Assembly (NCBI GenBank): GCA_041687255.1
Contig: JAWLCL010000021.1
Span: forward strand, 1 to 64,000
DNA length: 64,000 nucleotides
Origin: Mariniphaga sp041687255
GTDB lineage: Bacteria; Bacteroidota; Bacteroidia; Bacteroidales; Prolixibacteraceae
Direction: 5' to 3'
Below the pieces are notes generated by a model. It saw only the letters and a list, made by a program, of their open reading frames with translations. It was not told the origin of the DNA and made no database searches. Below are positions 17,069 to 26,201 of the stretch, piece after piece; position 1 is the first letter of the stretch, and every line of letters starts with the position of its first letter. The translations under genes and the position numbers were made by a program.

Positions 17069-18532
17069 ATGATAAAACAATTATTTCTAAGTCTAACCCT
17101 TATAATTACTTCTATCCTAAGCATGAATGCACAAACGGATAAAAGTTCCCGGTTATTTATTGAACTCAAAGAGCAGGACAGTATTTTTTTTGAAAGGGGT
17201 TTTAACCGGTGCGATTTGGATTACCTCGCAAAACATATTTCAGATGACCTGAAGTTCTATCACGACCAAAGTGGTTTTCAGGACAGAAATGCTTTTTTTG
17301 AGAATGTAAAAAAGAATATCTGCTCCGGTTCAGGCAGAAAACCAATAAGAAAAGTTGATGCAGGCAGCCTGAAAGTTTTTCCGCTGTACGACAACGGTAA
17401 ACTTTACGGGGCAATTCAGGAAGGGGTGCATCATTTTTACCTGAGAGAACAGGGAAAAGAAGATGTATGGACAAGTACAGCCCGGTTTACGCACGTCTGG
17501 CTTCAGGATAGCGGAATCTGGAAATTAAGCGAGGTGTTGAGCTATGACCATGGGAAACCTGCTCAGGATGGAACTGTCAACAATGAGGTGGAACGGTTAC
17601 TGGAAAAAAATAACGTTCCGGCATTGGGAATAGGAGTAATAGAAAATGGCAGGCTCACTAAAGTTGAAGTTTACGGAACCCTTGATAAGCAAACCACCGC
17701 TCCTTACAATACCATTTTCAAGGTAGCATCGTTAACCAAACCTATAGTTGCCCTCACTGCACTGAAGCTAATCGATGAAGGGGAGCTGGCTTTGGATGAA
17801 CCCTTGTATAAATACTGGATTGATCCTGACATAGCAAACGATAAGCGCCACAAAAAACTGACTCCAGGACTTGTTCTTACCCACCAGACCGGATTCCCGA
17901 ACTGGCGTTACCTGAATGAAGCTAATAAACTTGCATTTCAGTTTGAGCCGGGAACCAGGCATCAGTATTCGGGCGAAGGGTTTGAGTACCTTCGAAAAGC
18001 GATAGAAAATAAACTGGGCAGGAGCATAGAAGAATTGTCAGAAGAACTGGTTTTTGAACCTTCAGAAATGTCCGATACCCGGTTCTGGTGGGATTCAGAA
18101 ATGGACGAAAGCAGGTATGCCCATAATTTCAATGAAAGAGGAGAAAAGATACCTTTGGGGAAATACTACGAAGCAAATGCAGCAGCAAACCTTTTAACAA
18201 CGGTTGAAGATTACGGAAAATTTTTAGCTTATATTGTTAACGGCGCCGGACTTTCAGACAGTTTATTCCAGGAGATGATTAAACCGCAGGTGATGCTAAG
18301 GGAGAATGATTTTTTTGGATTGGGCTGGGAAATCTTAATGGGTTTCAGCAAAAATGAGTATGCATTGTTACATACCGGCAGAGACCCTGGGGTGAGTACA
18401 CTGGCAATTGTGTTTCCAAAATCGAAAAATGGCTACCTGATCTTTTTAAACGGCGACAATGTGGATGAAATATACCAGGAGCTGCTGACCAAACGCCTTT
18501 ACCTTGGAAGTGAATTGTGGAATAAACGATAG
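17069..18532 (+). CDS. Exported serine hydrolase (class C beta-lactamase fold) with N-terminal NTF2-like domain
   Basis: The 487-residue protein starts with a signal peptide ending near Ala21. A DUF4440/NTF2-like domain (about 25-165) comes next, with the typical FTHVWLQDSGIWKL ending. The C-terminal half is a beta-lactamase-family serine hydrolase. The SxxK nucleophile motif is S221-L-T-K224, the second motif is Y300-S-G, and H435-T-G stands where KTG occurs in penicillin-binding proteins. HTG variants are common among esterases and D-aminopeptidases, so antibiotic hydrolysis is not implied. The fused NTF2-like domain may bind a small ligand or mediate dimerisation. It is monocistronic. Confidence 0.85.
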   Translation: MIKQLFLSLTLIITSILSMNAQTDKSSRLFIELKEQDSIFFERGFNRCDLDYLAKHISDDLKFYHDQSGFQDRNAFFENVKKNICSGSGRKPIRKVDAGSLKVFPLYDNGKLYGAIQEGVHHFYLREQGKEDVWTSTARFTHVWLQDSGIWKLSEVLSYDHGKPAQDGTVNNEVERLLEKNNVPALGIGVIENGRLTKVEVYGTLDKQTTAPYNTIFKVASLTKPIVALTALKLIDEGELALDEPLYKYWIDPDIANDKRHKKLTPGLVLTHQTGFPNWRYLNEANKLAFQFEPGTRHQYSGEGFEYLRKAIENKLGRSIEELSEELVFEPSEMSDTRFWWDSEMDESRYAHNFNERGEKIPLGKYYEANAAANLLTTVEDYGKFLAYIVNGAGLSDSLFQEMIKPQVMLRENDFFGLGWEILMGFSKNEYALLHTGRDPGVSTLAIVFPKSKNGYLIFLNGDNVDEIYQELLTKRLYLGSELWNKR

Positions 18533-18760
18533 AGGAATTGTGCTGCATATAATACATTCAATCCACAAAAAACAATTCACAGTCGCATATAAAAGAAACG
18601 GGAATCAGTAGATTTTCTTCAGAAATATACAGGAATAATTTGTAAATTTAATAATAGAAATCGCCTCTTTTATTTTACAAAAAAACTATTGACTGAATGA
18701 GTTTTGAGTGAACAACCTTAAAATATTAACAAGAACCAAAGGACTTAATAAATACCCATC

Positions 18761-19693
18761 ATGAAAACAAAATTTTGGTTCATTTTCATTATTAGTTTTT
18801 CATTAGTTATTAATTGTAAAGATTCAGATAATGAACTCCCTGAGGAGGTGGAGCCTGAACTCATCGGGAATGTAATTTACATGAGAGGACAGAGTTTGGA
18901 AATGGCCATGCTGAACTCAATGCACCTTAAAAATTATTATGGGAATGCACTATACCAGACAAGACCTGTCTGGTCGCACGATGGTTCCAGATTTGCGGCA
19001 ATTGACCTGGTAAATTCTGCCGAAGCATCCGATATGTCTTTAAGTTTTGAAATAAAAATAGTCGATATCAGCAATGGTTCTATCACACACTGGAGAATTG
19101 ATGACTCAAAAAATATTAATTTAAATGGGCCTTTGACATGGTCTCCTGATGGAAATACAATTGCTTTTCTTGCAAACCGGGGAAGCAATAAAGTTCTTTA
19201 TCTGAACACCCAAACCGGTGATACCATCCATACTAAGCTTTCCCTTGATTTTGACAGTATGATTACAGCTTTAGCATGGCATCCCAACGGCAAAAACATA
19301 ACAGTTAATGTTAATTCATCGCATTCGAATTTTCAGCTGGATAACCATTTATGGATGATTGAGCCATATGGTACTAAATTAAAAAATCAAATTTTTCTCA
19401 CATCAAGAAACATTGTTGAGTATTTAGATTGGAACAGCGATGGTTCGCAGCTTTTATATTCGCATATAAACGACGATATTTTTATTATTAATTCAGATGG
19501 CAGCGGGCAAAGAAAAATACCGGATATTTTTGGACATGCCCCATGCTGGTCGAAGGATGGAAAATATGTGATGTTTACAGGCATTGCAGGCACCTCAGGC
19601 TCTACCCTTATATTTGGCATATTTGTGACAGATACTGACGGCTCCTTTAAAAAAATGCTGTTAAAAAACGCAGGATATTGTGATTGGTTTTAA
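18761..19693 (+). CDS. TolB-like beta-propeller lipoprotein
   Basis: The 310-residue protein has a lipoprotein signal with Cys19 (VINC) and is probably anchored to a membrane facing the periplasm or surface. It carries repeated WSPDG-type blades typical of PD40/TolB propellers: WSHDGSRFAAID, WSPDGNTIAFL, WHPNGKNI, WNSDGSQLLYS and WSKDGKYVMFTG. Such proteins bind partner proteins or ligands. The true substrate is unknown. It stands alone between the serine hydrolase and a convergent small gene. Confidence 0.82.
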   Translation: MKTKFWFIFIISFSLVINCKDSDNELPEEVEPELIGNVIYMRGQSLEMAMLNSMHLKNYYGNALYQTRPVWSHDGSRFAAIDLVNSAEASDMSLSFEIKIVDISNGSITHWRIDDSKNINLNGPLTWSPDGNTIAFLANRGSNKVLYLNTQTGDTIHTKLSLDFDSMITALAWHPNGKNITVNVNSSHSNFQLDNHLWMIEPYGTKLKNQIFLTSRNIVEYLDWNSDGSQLLYSHINDDIFIINSDGSGQRKIPDIFGHAPCWSKDGKYVMFTGIAGTSGSTLIFGIFVTDTDGSFKKMLLKNAGYCDWF

Positions 19694-19712
19694 ACCTTAA
19701 CCAATGCCCCCT

Positions 19713-20165
19713 CTATTTTTCATTCAGGTTAAACACACTGTCACTGTTTACAATATTGTCGATATTGATAATCGGCAGGTGAAAGCTGTTTAAATCTGTG
19801 TTTTCAGTCCGGGCATGAAGGATTCCCCGGGTAGCTCCGACAGTAACTTCAGCTAAATGCCGCAACAGTTCCCTTGGAACGGTAAGTTCTGTTTTTTCGT
19901 TGTTGAGCATCGTATCCCAATCGACAGGTTGAATATCAAAATGACATCCCCCTTCAACATTTATGAATTGCTTGTCGCCGTTATGAAAATTGAAATTTGT
20001 AAATATGCCTATCATCTTTTGAGACGCATTTGCTGAAAAGCGAAAATTCATTTTTATTCCAATCTCAGCTCCTTCTGCGGGCAGGTTTGATTCGGTTACT
20101 TCAAATTGCTCTGTTGTTATTTTTGACAATGCAAAGCCAACAGTTGTTTTTCCTTTTTCCGTCAT
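19713..20165 (-). CDS. Uncharacterised SecB-like protein
   Basis: A 150-residue cytosolic protein with no signal sequence. Alternating hydrophobic strands (IGIKMNFRFSAN, MIGIFTNFNF, CHFDIQP) and a C-terminal helix followed by LPIINID resemble the layout of SecB-fold proteins, in which a late helix leads into a conserved proline loop. This resemblance is weak and is a suggestion only. The gene is convergent with the propeller lipoprotein and appears monocistronic. Confidence 0.55.
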   Translation of the reverse strand: MTEKGKTTVGFALSKITTEQFEVTESNLPAEGAEIGIKMNFRFSANASQKMIGIFTNFNFHNGDKQFINVEGGCHFDIQPVDWDTMLNNEKTELTVPRELLRHLAEVTVGATRGILHARTENTDLNSFHLPIINIDNIVNSDSVFNLNEK

Positions 20166-20415
20166 TATTAATTGCTTTTTGTTTTATAAGCTACATCCTT
20201 AAATATAGGAACTATTTCCACAAAATCAACTTCGGGGTTAACTTTTAACCTGTTGTCCGGTTAATAATAATTCTGTCCCGACAGGACACCGGATTCAAAT
20301 CGCATCCGGCATTCTGGCAACATATTGTACCTAACGGTACATATCCGTCAGGAACTTAACAGGAGAAAAATCAAAATTAACCCCTGTTAATCTAAAGTTC
20401 CGCAGGAAAGTAAAA

Positions 20416-20886
20416 CTATATCGCAGGCAGATTCAACTCTTGATTTCTATAGGAAACATCAGAAGGCTGCATGTTTCTTTGCATGCCGGCAGCTGTTGCC
20501 TGTTTGAATTCATCAAGGGTTACTTTTGCCAACTGGTAATTTTCCTTATAACGGCTTTTGCTAAAAAAACCATTTGTCATTCTTTTTAACTCCTGATGGA
20601 TGTTTTCGAGCGATTCCATAATGGTAAACCGGAATACCCGGGCGCATTCCTGCTCAACAAGTTCCCTTATTTCGTAAGTTTTTTTGAATGCAATTTTCAG
20701 GGAAATGATTGACAAATGATACTCCTTGCTGCTTTGATAATGTTCAGAATCATTAAAAAGACGATTGATATCAAAAAGAATTAATTTGCAATTCATGCAA
20801 TTGTGCGGACAATTGACAAGTTGAATTTTATCACCCCTACAACCATTCACACCGGCACTTCCAGATAAAATTATTCTACTCTTCAT
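20416..20886 (-). CDS. Uncharacterised protein with Cys-rich segment
   Basis: The open frame extends upstream to 20967, but the ATG at 20886 gives a more natural start (MKSRIILSGS). The 27 residues before it look like untranslated leader. The protein has a CPHNCMNC cluster near the N terminus that could bind a metal or form disulfides, then a helical body of roughly 110 residues. It resembles no family I can name. Expression cannot be judged from sequence. Confidence 0.5.
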   Translation of the reverse strand: MKSRIILSGSAGVNGCRGDKIQLVNCPHNCMNCKLILFDINRLFNDSEHYQSSKEYHLSIISLKIAFKKTYEIRELVEQECARVFRFTIMESLENIHQELKRMTNGFFSKSRYKENYQLAKVTLDEFKQATAAGMQRNMQPSDVSYRNQELNLPAI

Positions 20887-21173
20887 TTTTGGTTGGTTAT
20901 CATTATTGTGTATTGTGCATTCAAAATAATGAAATAAGAAATTAAAACACAAACACAGCAGCCTCATTTACAGTTAAAAATATTCACAAATAAGGATCAC
21001 GCAAAGGGGAAATTTAAACCTATGTCAGGCCTTCATGCAGCTGTTGGAAGTTAAGATGCCGATTATTCTTTATAAACAACCGTACAGAAGTTTCAGGACA
21101 ATTGAAAATTTTTCCTTCTTAATCGGAAAAAAGAATTTAGAAAATTCTAATTTTAATTTAATTTTCAACAGGT

Positions 21174-24100
21174 TTAAAAAGAATTTATCTGGATATCGAT
21201 ATTGTTTTTTCCTGGCATTAACCGTACAGAATCAAAGGCGGGATTAACAGCTTTCCCGTTTACCGTTACGATATCCTGCGGCGACAAATCAACTTTAAAT
21301 TCACCTACCATATTGGCAGGCAACTCAAACATGTATTTTGTCAGGCGGTCATTTACCCGCCGGTATTCTCCCTGAATCTGCCCCCTGATTGTTGGTACGG
21401 TTATGGCGCTGTTTTCCAGATCACCCATTTGAGGTTGAATGGTGACGACACCAAATCCGGCTGTTTTAGGCTGAATTCCCCACAACCAGCGTGGTATGAT
21501 GTTGGCCGGGGCGGCTCCCCAGGCATGGTTCCAGTCGGAGTTGGGTTTGTAACGCATATCCCAGGCTTCGAGGGCTATGGTTGAACCAATCTTTATCATG
21601 TTGTACCAGCTCCGGTCGTGTGTGGCGGTCATTAAACCGAGTGCATAATCAGCATCGCCACCGTTGTAAACAGCTTCCGTTAAATACTGTGCTCCGTATA
21701 CGCTGCAGGCCATTCCGCGCGATTTGATGTAAGTTGCTACGTTTTGTTTCCAGGCGTCAGGTACAATTCCAAAGGCCAATGGAAACATGTTGGCATGAAC
21801 TGAGCCGTGTTCCGTTCCCAGTCCATCGGTGTAAAAACCTTTTTCCCGGTTGTACAGCTGTTCATTGACAGCCTTTTTCACACGGGCAGCCCGCAGATTA
21901 AAATCAAGTTTATCGTCAATTCTTCCCAGCAGTTCAGCAAATTCTGCCATGATTTTCATGTTCCGGTAGTACAGCGAATTGATGACAGTATTTACAGGCT
22001 TAAAAACGAAACCATCATCCTCACCCATCACACCACCAAATCCTCCTTTTTGCGGCCAGTCCACTATATCGCGCAGGCGCTGCGTGGTATCGGCGAATCC
22101 CAGGTTCATCATCAGTTCTCCGGTATGTCCGGGAGATGACGTTGAGATAAAACCGTCTTCAACTTCCAGCGCCATCAGTGTTTTGTGCTTCAACGGCTCG
22201 TAATATTTTTCAATCAGTTCGGTGTTTCCGGTGTACATGTAATCCTGGTAAAACATCAACGCCACATGCAACTGCCACTCGGTAGGCCAGGTGGGTTTTT
22301 CCATAAAATACTCGATGGTCCGGCGTGCAATCGCATATTCATTGTCGACCGAATAATGGCTCAGTTGGTTCAGGTATGCATCTGCCTCGTAGGGAATCCG
22401 TTCGCGGTCGCCATCCACATAAATTCCGGCAAACGTGGTTGCTTTCTGGGTGTACCTGCACATTTCCCAAACCCGGTTTAAAATTGAGTCGGAACTGGTA
22501 AAACTGCTTGTTCTTTCATCGAAGTAGTTGAAATAAGCGATTTGGGTGACACTGTCAGGTTGTAAACAAATCTCTGAGTTTGGAAACTCAGAGTCCCCCA
22601 CCCTTTCAATTTCAGCATAACGGAATGGCATAATCACCGGAAACGAATCGGGAAGGGCCACGGCCATTTCGTTCGTGTTTCGTTTATCGGGAGCCAAATC
22701 TATCCGGTAATTTTTCTTACCGGGCGAAACCTGAAGCTGAACTTTCTGATAGCGGATGGTTCCCCCCGGTTTGCGGTCAATTCTGCCGTCCTGGAGTTTT
22801 TCGCCCAAATGAATGATTAAAGTGTCGGAAACTTTGGCAGAACAGCTGATTTCAAGTGTACCGAAAGCGGCCTTCCCAAAATCGATAAAATAACTGCCAT
22901 CAGCATTTTTTTTCATTGCCGAAGGTTTTATTCTTTCCACCTGAAACCAATTCCCGGTTGAAATATACTTATCAGCAACTCCTGTTTTAAATTGCTGAAC
23001 TTCAGAATAATCAGACAACCGGTAGTCCTTATCGAAAATCCGTACTTTCCAGTAATACGTTTTGTCCGGAGCTAACGGCCGGCCGCCAAATGAAACATCA
23101 ACCGACCGGTTGCTGCGCACATTTCCGCTGTCCCACACATCGCCGATATTGTTACCGATGTTTTCCCCGGAAGAAGAAACCAGGATTTGATATCCTTTCT
23201 GAACGACTGCTTCTTTAGGCACCACCCAGCTAAATTCGGGTATGCTGTCGATGATTTTTGTGAATCGGGGTTCGCGGATGTATTCTACAGTCAGACCTGT
23301 AGGAACTCCCGACAGCGGATCGGTGTATTCTAAGGTAAGACGGTCAAGTTTGCTCCTGAGTTTTCTCAGCACTTCAGCATATTGCGGATTTAAGGCAAGG
23401 TTTTCGGTTTCTTTCGGATCGTTTCTCAGGTTATACAATTCCTCCAGGGATTTATCATTCACATACCTGAAGTATTTCCATTCCGAAGTACGAAGCCCTT
23501 CTGAAGGCGGGATGTTTTCAAACTCCCAAAGATGTTCTGTTAAAACAGTATCACGCTCTAATGTTTTACCTTCACCCAAAACCAGAGGCAACAGACTTTT
23601 CCCCTGCCAGGAGTCGGGTTGTTTTATGCCGGCCAGATCGGCAATTGTTGCCGGCACATCAATGTTCAGCGCCATGTCACTTACATCACGGTGCTTTTTT
23701 ACCCGCGGGTCATGAACAATAAGCGGCACACGGATGGAATTGTCATACATCAGCCATTTACCTGCGAGCTGACGTTCACCTAAGAAATAACCGTTGTCAC
23801 CCATCAGAATGATAACTGTATTTTTATCGAGCCCCCTCTCTTTCAGTTGCTGCCTGATTTTGCCGATTTCATCGTCGATGCCCTTAATCATGCGGTAGTA
23901 CCCCTTTACACTGTGCTGATATTTCCCGGGAGTATTGAACCTCCAGGTCCACCGGGTTCGGTTAAAGCCGTTACGCACAGATTCCGGAAGCTTAAGAAAC
24001 CATTTATCACCGGCTAACTCAGGGCCGGGGACCTTCACATCGGCTAAAAGCCGGTTTTGTTTTTCCTGCCAGAAATACTGCTCCGGTGCGCCATCATGGG

Positions 24101-24728
24101 CATGGGGGGCACTAAAGCTTAACGAAAGGCAGAAAGGCTTTCCGGCAGGTGCATCCGCAATAAAATCGATGGCCTGCTGACCGGTGTAGCGGGTAAGATG
24201 AACGGTATCTCCATTCAATGTTTTGTAATAATATCCCCTGTAATCACTGAAGCGGTTGTTGCGGTCGTAATCTTCAAATCTGTCGAATAGATGTTCTTTC
24301 CCATTATAGTTAACTCCAAATTTTCCAAAAAAGCCTGTATAATATCCTGCTTCCTTTAACAGCTGAGGATAGGAAAACTCCATATATTCCTTACGAACAG
24401 GCCCCGTTTGAAAGGTATATCTATGGGTCCGTTCGTGAAGTCCGGTAAATATGCTGGCCCGGCTTGCCGAGCAGATGGGTGTGGTTACCAACGCATGACT
24501 AAAATAAACTCCACTTTCAGCCAGTTTATCCATCTCAGGGGTCTGAATTACACTGTTACCGGCATATCCCAATGCATCCCAACGCTGATCATCGGTTAGG
24601 ATAAATATGATGTTGGGCCTGTCGCCTTCTTTATGATTCGGATGCTGTCCGGTTGACTTTGAAACAGTTCCAAATAGAAGAATGCCCAGTGCACTTACTT
24701 TTGCCAATTTTCCATTTAAAGATTCCAT
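21174..24728 (-). CDS. Exported bimodular S1 sulfatase / GH78 alpha-L-rhamnosidase
   Basis: This 1,184-residue protein joins two enzymes. After a signal peptide (about 1-27), residues 35-470 form an S1 sulfatase: Asp46/Asp47 metal ligands, the formylglycine motif C86-S-A-S-R90, and D311/N312 of MGDNG. From about 475 a beta-sandwich region leads to a GH78-type alpha/alpha-barrel, with the acidic DGDRER (772-777) and PYEADAYLNQ segments characteristic of Bac_rhamnosid. It should remove sulfate and then release L-rhamnose from a sulfated oligosaccharide. S1-GH78 fusions are known from ulvan-degradation loci of marine Bacteroidetes such as Formosa agariphila. It is the last gene of a three-gene operon, 12 bp after the BNR protein. 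A separate maturase for the formylglycine is not in the window. Confidence 0.9.
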   Translation of the reverse strand: MESLNGKLAKVSALGILLFGTVSKSTGQHPNHKEGDRPNIIFILTDDQRWDALGYAGNSVIQTPEMDKLAESGVYFSHALVTTPICSASRASIFTGLHERTHRYTFQTGPVRKEYMEFSYPQLLKEAGYYTGFFGKFGVNYNGKEHLFDRFEDYDRNNRFSDYRGYYYKTLNGDTVHLTRYTGQQAIDFIADAPAGKPFCLSLSFSAPHAHDGAPEQYFWQEKQNRLLADVKVPGPELAGDKWFLKLPESVRNGFNRTRWTWRFNTPGKYQHSVKGYYRMIKGIDDEIGKIRQQLKERGLDKNTVIILMGDNGYFLGERQLAGKWLMYDNSIRVPLIVHDPRVKKHRDVSDMALNIDVPATIADLAGIKQPDSWQGKSLLPLVLGEGKTLERDTVLTEHLWEFENIPPSEGLRTSEWKYFRYVNDKSLEELYNLRNDPKETENLALNPQYAEVLRKLRSKLDRLTLEYTDPLSGVPTGLTVEYIREPRFTKIIDSIPEFSWVVPKEAVVQKGYQILVSSSGENIGNNIGDVWDSGNVRSNRSVDVSFGGRPLAPDKTYYWKVRIFDKDYRLSDYSEVQQFKTGVADKYISTGNWFQVERIKPSAMKKNADGSYFIDFGKAAFGTLEISCSAKVSDTLIIHLGEKLQDGRIDRKPGGTIRYQKVQLQVSPGKKNYRIDLAPDKRNTNEMAVALPDSFPVIMPFRYAEIERVGDSEFPNSEICLQPDSVTQIAYFNYFDERTSSFTSSDSILNRVWEMCRYTQKATTFAGIYVDGDRERIPYEADAYLNQLSHYSVDNEYAIARRTIEYFMEKPTWPTEWQLHVALMFYQDYMYTGNTELIEKYYEPLKHKTLMALEVEDGFISTSSPGHTGELMMNLGFADTTQRLRDIVDWPQKGGFGGVMGEDDGFVFKPVNTVINSLYYRNMKIMAEFAELLGRIDDKLDFNLRAARVKKAVNEQLYNREKGFYTDGLGTEHGSVHANMFPLAFGIVPDAWKQNVATYIKSRGMACSVYGAQYLTEAVYNGGDADYALGLMTATHDRSWYNMIKIGSTIALEAWDMRYKPNSDWNHAWGAAPANIIPRWLWGIQPKTAGFGVVTIQPQMGDLENSAITVPTIRGQIQGEYRRVNDRLTKYMFELPANMVGEFKVDLSPQDIVTVNGKAVNPAFDSVRLMPGKNNIDIQINSF

Positions 24729-24740
24729 AGATTGATTTTT

Positions 24741-26129
24741 TTAGTTAACCTTCTCCGGCTCTGCAAATTCTTCCTTCATTTCATAAGGCAAACGCCACAC
24801 GTTTCCTTCGAAATCGCCAAAGTAAAGATGTGATTTACTAAACGTATGCGAATGGCCATCGGCCCAGAAAAAGCAGAACGGTGCTTTATAATCCACCGGC
24901 TTCCGCACGTAAGAATGGCTAAACGAGCTGTTGGAAGTGAATGTTTTAACTTTTCGCCATACCTTTTGCTTGCTGTCATATTGCCACATTTCCAGTTCAC
25001 CACCTACACCCCATCTCTGAGGACCTTCACCTACAGGCGCAACAATCCTCCATTCATTCTCTGATAAAAAAAGGCTGCCCATGTCGTAATTGTGATCGGA
25101 GTTGGTTATGTGGGTGTTCTGCCAGTAAAGGCCATTCCACCAGGTAACGCACCATTCATAAGGGGCGCTTTCCGGCCCGGGCTCATGACCATTACTTCGG
25201 ATGTAAAGAAAAGCAGGATTGCCGCTGCTGTCAAAGTCCATATCTTTGATGTACACGTTTTTCCCCTGAGAACTGTAATCAATCACCCGTGCCGGGTTAT
25301 CGACTTTGCATAAAGGAATATCCACCGGGGTTCCCTGTACATTGGTCCAGCTTTTTCCAAAATCGCAGGTTTCAATGTAATAAATGTCTGTACGTTTGTC
25401 CACATTTCCATCCGGATGCCGGTTAAAAAAGGTTCCTGTTTTTTCACCTTTGAAACAGGCGCTGGTTTGGTAATGACCTGAACGTTCCCCTTCTTTTTCA
25501 GGTATGGCAGCCAGCAACTGATCGCTGGTCCAGTTCTCTCCGTCTGTACTGGTTTCAAAATACAGCTGCCTGACACCTGTATATTTTGTAAAAAAGTGCA
25601 TAATACCACTGGTCGTTTTCCACGGCTGCGGATAAGTCATTTCTTCCTCACTCATCTGTTTAAAGGCGTTGATGCTTCCCGGCTCAATGCTCCTGAATTT
25701 GTATCCGGGGCGACTTTGGCCTCTTCCGCTCACAAAAACCCAGATGTACCCCAAATCATCTACCAGCAGAGAAGGGTTATCGTGAGGATCGTTCACTCCC
25801 AGCTTATCATAAACTACTGTAGGTTTAGACACTTTTCCTGTTTTATGATTGTATTCACCAATCATGCACAAGAGGTGCCGTTCCTTCTCAGATGTTGTTC
25901 CTCCATACACAAAGAAAGTTTTATCGGCTTCGGGTGCATAAACAGCCAGGGGAACATGCTTGGCTGTATAAGTCCCCAGCGCTCCTGAATATTTATCGCC
26001 ATACTCATACTTCTGGTTGAGTTCAAACCAGATGCCCCTGTAGCCGTCAAACGTTTTATTGTTCAGCGACTGGCCGGTGGTGAGAGCAGCAAAAGAGCAG
26101 CAGACCAAAATAAGTATCAGGTATTTCAT
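24741..26129 (-). CDS. Exported BNR_4-family beta-propeller, candidate polysaccharide lyase
   Basis: The frame is open from 26189, but Met21 (26129) begins a proper signal peptide (MKYLILILVCCSF...), leaving about 462 residues. The FDGYRGIWFELNQ opening, repeated TSTDGENW/FGKSW blades and the NRHPDG and GHYQTSACF segments fit BNR_4 propellers. That superfamily includes the ulvan lyases PL24 and PL25. Conserved His, Tyr and Arg residues are present, but I cannot verify a catalytic set by eye. It lies between a heparinase-like lyase and the sulfatase-rhamnosidase, which favours a uronate-containing sulfated polymer as substrate. Confidence 0.75.
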   Translation of the reverse strand: MKYLILILVCCSFAALTTGQSLNNKTFDGYRGIWFELNQKYEYGDKYSGALGTYTAKHVPLAVYAPEADKTFFVYGGTTSEKERHLLCMIGEYNHKTGKVSKPTVVYDKLGVNDPHDNPSLLVDDLGYIWVFVSGRGQSRPGYKFRSIEPGSINAFKQMSEEEMTYPQPWKTTSGIMHFFTKYTGVRQLYFETSTDGENWTSDQLLAAIPEKEGERSGHYQTSACFKGEKTGTFFNRHPDGNVDKRTDIYYIETCDFGKSWTNVQGTPVDIPLCKVDNPARVIDYSSQGKNVYIKDMDFDSSGNPAFLYIRSNGHEPGPESAPYEWCVTWWNGLYWQNTHITNSDHNYDMGSLFLSENEWRIVAPVGEGPQRWGVGGELEMWQYDSKQKVWRKVKTFTSNSSFSHSYVRKPVDYKAPFCFFWADGHSHTFSKSHLYFGDFEGNVWRLPYEMKEEFAEPEKVN

Positions 26130-26201
26130 TGATCCATTCTTCCTTATTTCAAAGGTAACCCATTTATTAAATTCACTGAAAAGTTCCACAGCTGTTAAAA
26201 T

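Noticed and set aside
17069..18532. Antibiotic-resistance beta-lactamase
   Set aside because: The HTG third motif and NTF2-like fusion resemble esterase or peptidase members of the fold. Nothing in the sequence supports drug hydrolysis.
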